A DNA stretch of 64,000 bases from Eudorina sp. 2006-703-Eu-15 (taxonomy: Eukaryota; Chlorophyta; Chlorophyceae; Chlamydomonadales; Volvocaceae), in NCBI GenBank assembly GCA_003117195.1, contig BDSI01000044.1:251952-315951 (forward strand), written 5' to 3'. The position numbers and the translations under genes are program-made. Under the pieces are notes generated by a model. That model saw only the letters and a list, made by a program, of their open reading frames with translations. It was not told the DNA's origin and made no database searches. Positions 57,419 to 64,000 of the stretch are shown here, piece by piece. Position 1 is the first letter of the stretch; every line of letters starts with the position of its first letter.

Positions 57419-60400
57419 TCAGCACTCGTCGCCGCTGTCATCCAACAGCTCGATCGTCTCGGGTTGCTGCACCGCGCGACCGATGCCCGCCACCGCCGCC
57501 GCCGCCGCCGCCACCGCGGCCCCCAGCGCCGCCCCCGCCGACTGGCCCACACCCCCGTTCGCCGCCAGCGCAGCCCGCGCGCCCCGCAGAAACTCGCCGC
57601 CCGCCGCCGCCGCCGCCGCTCCCGGGTCGCCTGGCTGCGGCCCGCTGCGGGTGCCCTGCAGCGGCGGCGGCGGCGGCGGCGGCGGCTGCCCCGAGGTTGC
57701 GCCGCCCAAGGGGTACCTCGTCTGACCGTAGTGCTGCTGCTGCTGCTGCGGCTGCTCTTGTTGTTGGTGTTGTTGGTGTTGTTGGTGTTGATGTTGGTGC
57801 TGTTGGTGTTGATGTTGGTGCTGTTGGGGGTGTAACTGCCGGAGTTGGGCAATGGTGGGGACCTGGAGGTAGTGCGGGAGGGGCTGCTGGGGCGGGGCTT
57901 GAACCGGGTGCGTGTGGGCGTGCGGCAGCCCTCCGGGGGCCGCCGGGGGCTGCGGTTGGGGCGGTTGTGCCGCCGGGGGTGGCGGTTGGGGCGGTTGTGC
58001 CGCCGGGGGCTGGGCCCCGTACTGCCACTGGACGGGGGCCGCTGCTGGATACACGTGAGATTGAGGGTGAGGCTGGGGCTGGGGCTGGGGCTGGGATACG
58101 TATCCGAATGTCTGCGTGTGTGGAGGTTGCGGCGCAGCCTGCGGCGGCGTCGGGTGCGCCGCGGCCGCCGACGGCGCCGCCCCCACCGGCGCCGAGTAGG
58201 GTGACACGTTGGGAAGCCCAGTCGGAGGTGCGGCCCCCGGCTGGGACTCAGGCTGGCTGGGGGCCCCGGCGGCGGCCCCCGACCCCACTGCGAGCCGGAT
58301 GCGGATGCCGGGCGTAGTCCCGGGCGCACGGATGCGGACGCCGGACGTAGCCGCGGGGGGCGGTCGCTGGGAGGAGCCGCCGCCGCCGCCTCCCGCGGCA
58401 GCGGCTGCAGGGGCGACGGCCGGCCCCCCTGGCGGCTGCGGGGGATGTCGGGGTCCTCCCGTGCCACTCGCGGCGTGCTGATGACCTGCCGGCGCGGCCG
58501 AGGGGTGGAGGTGCTGCGGCGGCCCGTGCCGCGGCAGCGCGCCCGCCGTCATCTGCTCCAGGTGCTGGCGCTGGGTCGCCACTACACCCGTACCTGCCGC
58601 CGCCAGCGCCGCCGCCGCCGACCCTGGCCCCGGGCCCGCCGGCTGGGTAGTCCGCCCCGCTGCCACGGACCCTTGAGGCTGCTGTGAATGATGCCGGTGT
58701 GTCGGTTGTTGTTGTTGTTGTTGGGTTTGCTGCTGCTGCTGCTGCTGTTGTTGGTGCGGTTGCTGATTCCCCGACGTGGGGGTCACCATCCGTCGAATCG
58801 ACAGCGGGATCCGCAGAGGTACGGCACTGCCTCCAGCGGCAGGTGCCGCCGCCGCGGCCCCACCCGCGCCGACCCCGTTCTGCGGGGCTGTCCCCCCCGG
58901 CGCCGCCGCAGGCCGCGCGCCCGCAGCTCCGCCGCCGTTGAGGCCGCTGGTAGGATGCGCCGCCGCCGCCGGGGGCCCGGCAGCAGCTCCTCCTCCTCCC
59001 CCGTCGTCATCGTCGTCCGAGGACGCCAGGTCTATCACATCCGGAGAAGGCGGCCGCTTGCGCTTCTGGCCCGCGGCCGCCGACACCGCCGCGGCCGCGC
59101 GCCGCAGCTCCTCCTCCTCGTCCTCCTCCTCGTCGTCGTCGTCGCTCCTCCCGCCGGCGGCCCCGCCCGCGCCGCTGGCACCCGCCCCGTCCGCCCCCGG
59201 CCCCGCTCCCGCCACCAGCGGGTTGTCCTCCTCCACGCTGTAAAATCGGCCCTTCCAGCCCGCCGGTCTCCAGGAGCCGTCCGCCTCCACCTCCACCTCC
59301 ATAACGGAAGGGTAGTTGGCGAGGGCCGAGATAATCCGCTGCATGTACGTGTCAATCTGGGCAGAGGGCGGAGGGAGGTCAGGTATAGGGCTGATCGTCT
59401 GCGATGCGATGCGTTGGGCTGTCCTGGGCTTCCCCCATTCGGCTGTGGCCAGTGGCCACGTAACACCCCACCCCAAGGACCGGCGGTGCGGCACTGCCGG
59501 CGTCCACCCCCACCACCTAGACACACACATCGGTATCCGTAACGTTGGGTTCCGGGTGTCATCATGTACATCCACAGTCGAGCTGGACCCATCCTCCTTT
59601 CCCGCGGCTCAGTCTTCTCCGTCACAAGCCGCCGTCATCAACATTGATCACCGGCTTCCTGTCCCGCGGCTCGGCTCTACCGATTCACCAAAACCCCGCA
59701 CACACACACATGGCCCGCTAACTAATCTCATACAGACACACACACGCACCTGGGTTCGGTCGGGCGGGCTCCTTTCCTAAACACACACGCACACAGACAC
59801 GCACGCGGCCCCCTTCCCCCCGCCCACGCGCAGTCTCTATACCTCCATTGCTATGCAGGTACCGCACCACGTAAGCATACTGAGTTGTGCTCGGTGTGCC
59901 CGGGTTCGTTCTTCTAGGGTTTATTTCTTTTTTCAATTTAAGTCCGTTCCTTTTCCACACATGAACCCCGCACGCGGAGGCCCCTCCGCCCACCTGCAGC
60001 GAGTGCACCGTGGTGTGCGTCATGCTGATGGGGCACTGCCACTTGCGGGTGCGGGCGGCGCTGTCCAGGAAGGCCCCCAGGTCGAAGCAGGCCAGGCCGC
60101 GGACCTCCGAGAAGCGCGCCGGGGTGTGCACCCGGGTGCCCAAGATGGGGCAGCGCAGCGACACCACGGTGGCGCCCGTCTGGACCTCGTCGTCGTCGTC
60201 GCGGGCGAGCTGCGGGGCGAGAGGGAGGGGAGGGGAGGGGAAGGGCGGGGAAGGGCGGGGAAGGGCGGGGAAGGGCGGGGTGGGGTGGGGTGCGGAAGGT
60301 TGGCTGGCTGCCTTGGGGGCGAAGCCGAGGCCGAGGCTGAGGCTGAGGCCCGCACCCCAACGTCCGATGCCCCGATGTCCCCCTTGGGGCCCGGACACGC

Positions 60401-63400
60401 CAAGGGCCTCTTGTCACGGTCACGCACTGCTGATCTGACAGGACGCGAAAACACATTCACGGGCGGGCTCCTCGCTAAATACGCATATAAACACACCACT
60501 GCATGAACACGCCCTTGGTAAGTGTTTGGATCGGGCGGTTCTGCCGCTCAACACCCCCTTTTGGCCCCCTCCCTTCCGCACCAGGTGCTTCACCCTGTCC
60601 ACCGAGTCCCTCAGGCTCAGCTGCGGGGCCATCAGCCGGCGGACCTCCTCCGGCGACCGCCGCCGCACCAGCAGCACCAGCATCACGTACGCCGCGTTGT
60701 CCGCACACTGCATGACCAGGTTGAATCGGCCTGCGGGGCGGAGCGGGGCGGGGTACAAGACAAATTGGTAGACAGGACGGTATATTGCGCTGCTAAGTGC
60801 GTTGCAGGGGTTGAAGGAGCGCCAAGTAGCAGAAGAGAACAGGGCAACATAGCGGACTGGCGGACAGGAGGAGGGGGGCGGAAAGGCGCGGCGAATGGGG
60901 GGCGGATAAGGGGCGGGGGCCAGCTAGCGCAGGTGGGTGACAAAGCGACCCATGGGGTGTAACCCCACCGCGACGCCAGCCACCTCTTGGCCCACCTCGC
61001 CCCCTCACGGACGGCCCACGCCCCTCCCCCGCCGAACCCGTCCCCTGTCCAGCACCCGCCAACCATTCGCATCCGCCTCCGCCACCACCTACCCCCGATC
61101 TCCCTTTCCACTGCCATGCAGGTACCTCGCCACGTAAGTAGACTGAGTGTTCGAGTGTGACCGGGTCTGTTTCTGGGCCAGGCTTCGTCTTCTTCTTCTA
61201 CCCCGAGCCCTACCCTGACCCCCCGCCTCCCCGGCCCAGCCCCACGGCCCCTGCCTCGATCCCCTGACCCCCCCCTCATACCCGGCGCGCCGCCGTTCCA
61301 CAGCTGTCCGATGTTGGCGGGCTCGTCCCGGGCATTGGTCCCCAGCTTCTGTGTGGAGTTGCGGCTGTAAACCCGGTACTGTACGGAGTTGACCCGTAGG
61401 TCGGCGCTCAGCGGCCAGTGGAAGCGGAAGGGCACCGCGTCGTTCATCATAAGGCACGCCAGCTGCGGGGAGGAACGCCACCACCACCACCACCGCACGA
61501 CATACACACCCACACCCGCACTCGGTTGGTTAAGTATCTGTCGCCGGGCTGGGTGTCAGTGCGGTTTTCAATTTGCATACCCACACCCCGGGAGGAGGGC
61601 GGGCGACCGCGACAAATCAGCCGGGGCGATAGGTGCGCTGCAGGAGCGCTGCAGCGCTCAGGAGTTTAGAGACTCGAAACTGAGTGAAGGTAGTAAGCAG
61701 GCGGTGAAGCTGTAGTGGACAGAGCACACCTTTGCAAATCCGACGAAACCCACGCAGCCAAACGGTTCCCGACCCTTCCCGAAACACTTTCACATGACGG
61801 TATCTCAAGCCGCAGCTCCGCCGTGCTTATCCCCCCCCGTACACACGCCCATTCTCCCGCCAGCGCGGGGCACACCCCACGCCCGCCCTCCTTCCTGCTC
61901 ATCGCTTCACCCCGCCCACCTGCAGCTGGTGATCCGCCTGGCGGCTCTTGACCTTCTGCAGCTGCTGCTGGCTCAGATTGAACGTGCGTTCCGCGGAGCG
62001 GACAGCCTGCATGGTGCCGTTGACCTGGGGGCAGAGGGATACAGGACATAGGTAGACAAAGTGGGGGCGCAGGAAGGGATGGAAGGGGCGGCGATGGCGA
62101 AGAAGTCTCCTGTACGGCAGGCCGTGAAGCGGTATGTGCGCCCAGTGGTGGTGGGGCGGCGGTGTCGCGTGACACCCTGCAACCTCATCAGTTCTGCAGT
62201 GAGGGGCGGGGCCGCGCGCGGCACACAGTCGCCCTCTCTCTCTCCCCGGTTCTTGTCCCGCAGCTACCATGCCACCCGCCGCCGTCCTGTCCATCGCCTC
62301 TGTGTCATGGGATTCTGAGCATAGGGTTGAGCGGAACCCGCCACTGATGCTTTCGGCCGGATACCCTGAACAGGCTTTCCTCCCGCAGACAGCTTCCTCG
62401 CCGGCCCCTGCCGTTGTACGCGTATTGCGGCGCTTCGTGGAGAACACATCGGTGCCTACCCCCGACCTGACCCACGCCATAAGAACCTCCTCCGAGGCCC
62501 ATTAACGAGATGCCGTTCCCGGGGCCCCTTGCCGCGGTTTGCTCTGCTCTTCTCCCGTGGGACAACACCTCGAAGGGACGGCTCCCGCCGCCCCAGAGCT
62601 TTTCCCGCTACTGCACCCGCGGCCCGTCGCCGCGGCTACCCAATCGCTGGTATGCCGCGCGCGTGCCAATGCCCACACCCGCTGGTTTGGGTCAGGTCGG
62701 GTCACAAGGGGTGCCCGAGACGATGCCCCCGCCCTGGGGGGCCAGCGCTGCTCCGGGCATGTAAGCGGCACAGCCCCGACCGACTGCTGCGCTCACCGCC
62801 GTCTGCTTCCCCGTCGACGACAGCCGCAGCGCCGGCGTGATGCCCGCGTCCTCCACCGCCCAGAACGGGTCCGCCCGTTTGGCCCTACAGAGCTCGCAGT
62901 AAAAGTCGTCGCCGCCCGCCGGCTTGCCGCCCGAAGCGTCCAGCCCCACGCAGTGGCGGTGCTGCCACACACCGCAGACCCGGCACTGCACCTGCGGCTG
63001 CCGGTCCGAGGTGGAGCCGCATGAGCAGCGAATAACGGGCGGCCCGCCGGCGGCGCCGCCGCCGGCGGCACGCTCGCGCAGAAAGGCGGTCATGGCGCCC
63101 GCCAGGAGCATGTCCGCCGTCGGCGCAGCACCGGCGGCGCCGGCGGCCGCGCCGGCGGCTTCGCCGTTGGTGTACTGTGCGGCGCCTGTCGGTGCTGACC
63201 CGCCGGCGCCGCCCCCGCGCGACTTGGTGTCGTCACCGGCTGCCGCATGCGTGTACCAGCCGTTGGCACCACCCAACGCCTGCTTGTTGTAAACGTCCTC
63301 GATGATACGCTGCGCGGCGGTGATCCGCCACATGTCGCGCGGCGGGGCGTAGCCATTGTTCACGCTGCGCAAAGGTGGGAAGGCAACAACTAGGGGGTTA

Positions 63401-63966
63401 CGGGCGCCGGTGTTGGTTGTTCCGGGGAGCGTGTCTGTACAGCTAGCCCTGCTTACAGGCCCGCATGCGCTGGGACACGTTGGTCGGTCGCCAAAATTGA
63501 CGCGTCGCACCCGCACTGTGGCGCACGGCGCCTCCTTGCCCCCGTTGGAAATGCGTGCGGGCATGCAGCGGTGCACGCCGACGGAGGAACCCTGTGCGTA
63601 GACTTCCCGATTGTACCATGCCGTCATAACCCCGCGCGCTCACAGGTTGCAGGAGTCCTCAAAGATGTCCAGCAGACGCTGCTGAAGCTCAGGCTTGTTG
63701 CCCCCTTTACGCATGCCCAAGCGCTCCAGGCATTCGTGAAGTTCCGCCTTGCGTAGTGCGAACACACGCCGCTGGCCAGGGCCGATGAGCTCGTCAGCAA
63801 TCTCCCTCACTGCCCTGGGCGTAGGGGAGGTTGCGTGTGACTCACCCGTATTTCGTTGAAATCCACACCATTTGTGGCCATCAAATGATATGTACAGCTG
63901 TGCAGGCCCGAAGGCCCGATAGAAGAAGCAGTTTAACAAGCGTCCAAACGAGCAAGGTACCGCCAA
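57419..63966 (-). CDS. SIZ1: SIZ1/PIAS-type SUMO E3 ligase with degenerate SP-RING (5' end unresolved)
   Basis: Exons in phase: about 63814 (frame open to 63966)-63644, 63364-62797, 62024-61920, 61462-61282, 60730-60582, 60209-59994, 59356-57419. Domains follow plant SIZ1: SAP (LRKAELHECLERLGMRKGG...LLDIF); PHD finger (CSCGS, CRVCGVWQHRHC, FYCELCRAKRADPFW); PINIT-like region (LMMNDAVPFRFHWPL, SVQYRVYSRN); SP-RING region (VSLRCPILGTRVHTPARF...CFDLGAFLD...RKWQCPIS). The last exon encodes 645 residues, mostly Gln/Pro/Ala low complexity. It holds two SUMO-interaction-like motifs beside acid runs: PDVIDLASSDDDDD and the C-terminal ETIELLDDSGDE. The frame up to 63966 has no ATG at its end (TTG only), so the true start lies in an exon at or beyond the right edge. 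Three SP-RING zinc ligands appear lost, so ligase activity is uncertain. Confidence 0.88.
59812..59950 (+). repeat. Dispersed repeat B, copy 4 (SIZ intron)
   Basis: Plus orientation reads CCATTGCTATGCAGGTACC, GCACCACGTAAGCATACTG, GTGTGCCCGGGTTCGTTC and a TTTATTTCTTTTTTCAATTT tail. It lies in intron 59357-59993, antisense to SIZ. Confidence 0.8.
60752..60798 (-). repeat. Intron repeat A, copy 9
   Basis: Sense (minus) reads TTAGCAGCGCAATATACC, GTCCTGTCTACCAATTTGTC, TTGTACCCC. It ends about 22 nt before the SIZ acceptor at 60730/60731. Confidence 0.85.
61095..61205 (+). repeat. Dispersed repeat B, copy 5 (SIZ intron)
   Basis: Plus orientation reads CCACTGCCATGCAGGTACC, TCGCCACGTAAGTAGACTG, then a diverged GTGTGACCGGGTC tail. 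It lies in intron 60731-61281, which also holds repeat A copy 9. Confidence 0.78.
62030..62062 (-). repeat. Intron repeat A, copy 10 (diverged)
   Basis: Sense (minus) reads CACTTTGTCTACCTATGTCC, TGTATCCC in SIZ intron 62025-62796, about 10 nt before the acceptor. Confidence 0.6.
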
Positions 63967-64000
63967 GAGAAAATGTGCACCAGCACAGAAAACTGTGTCT

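Noticed and set aside
56674..58467. 597-codon minus-strand ORF overlapping the SIZ last exon and 3' UTR
   Set aside because: It is a different frame of the Gln/Pro/Ala-rich SIZ exon and its GC-rich 3' region; no domain is visible, while the other frame gives SIMs and joins to conserved exons.
63815..63966. SIZ N-terminus beginning at 63966
   Set aside because: The codon there is TTG, not ATG, and the segment contains a better acceptor near 63815; the real start is probably outside the window.

Overview
The window looks like nuclear DNA of a chlamydomonadalean/volvocine green alga. The evidence is high GC, dense multi-exon genes with GTGNGN donors and C-rich acceptors, Ala/Gly/Gln-rich insertions in conserved proteins, private micro- and minisatellites in most introns, TGTAA-type poly(A) signals, and short TTTAGGG telomere-like tracts. 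Nothing prokaryotic or organellar was recognised. All identifications come from reading translated exons by eye; no database search was run.

Layout, left to right. (1) 1-1790 (-): 5'-truncated L1-like LINE reverse transcriptase running off the left edge. (2) 1791-5148: lower-GC DNA with a diverged duplication and an unrecognised spliced-looking ORF. (3) 5149-12171 (+): golgin-84-like tail-anchored coiled-coil protein. (4) 14113-22006 (-): PDE12-type 2',5'-phosphodiesterase/deadenylase with a mitochondrial-like N-terminus, 15 exons. (5) 22466-25552 (+): sterol C-24 methyltransferase, sharing a 459-bp divergent promoter with PDE12. (6) 27909-32649 (-): VWFA-domain protein, 6 exons. (7) 32650-37476: gene-poor, lower-GC stretch with telomere-like repeats, a CTAG-rich palindromic array, a SINE-like sequence and a CAG/CAA tract. 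(8) 37477-43770 (-): long-chain acyl-CoA synthetase, 11 exons. (9) 45331-52899 (+): RNase II/R-family exoribonuclease, 11 exons. (10) 53948-54552 (+): small probable chloroplast membrane protein. (11) 57419 to the right edge (-): SIZ/PIAS-type SUMO ligase with SAP, PHD, a degenerate SP-RING and two SUMO-interaction motifs.

The gene models are mutually phase-consistent: every proposed exon junction in PDE12, SMT1, the VWFA gene, LACS, the RNase, the small chloroplast gene and SIZ keeps the frame. The genes do not form a pathway; they are ordinary housekeeping neighbours (Golgi tether, RNA turnover, sterol and fatty-acid metabolism, sumoylation).

The most striking non-gene signal is a short repeat family (core GTCTACCAATTTCCTATAC in sense orientation). 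It recurs at least ten times, always in introns, nine times in the sense strand of its host gene and mostly just upstream of the 3' splice site, in five different genes. A second repeat of about 150-180 bp, carrying its own acceptor- and donor-like sites, recurs five times and twice precedes the first repeat in the same intron. Together they suggest an introner-like or intron-inhabiting mobile element.
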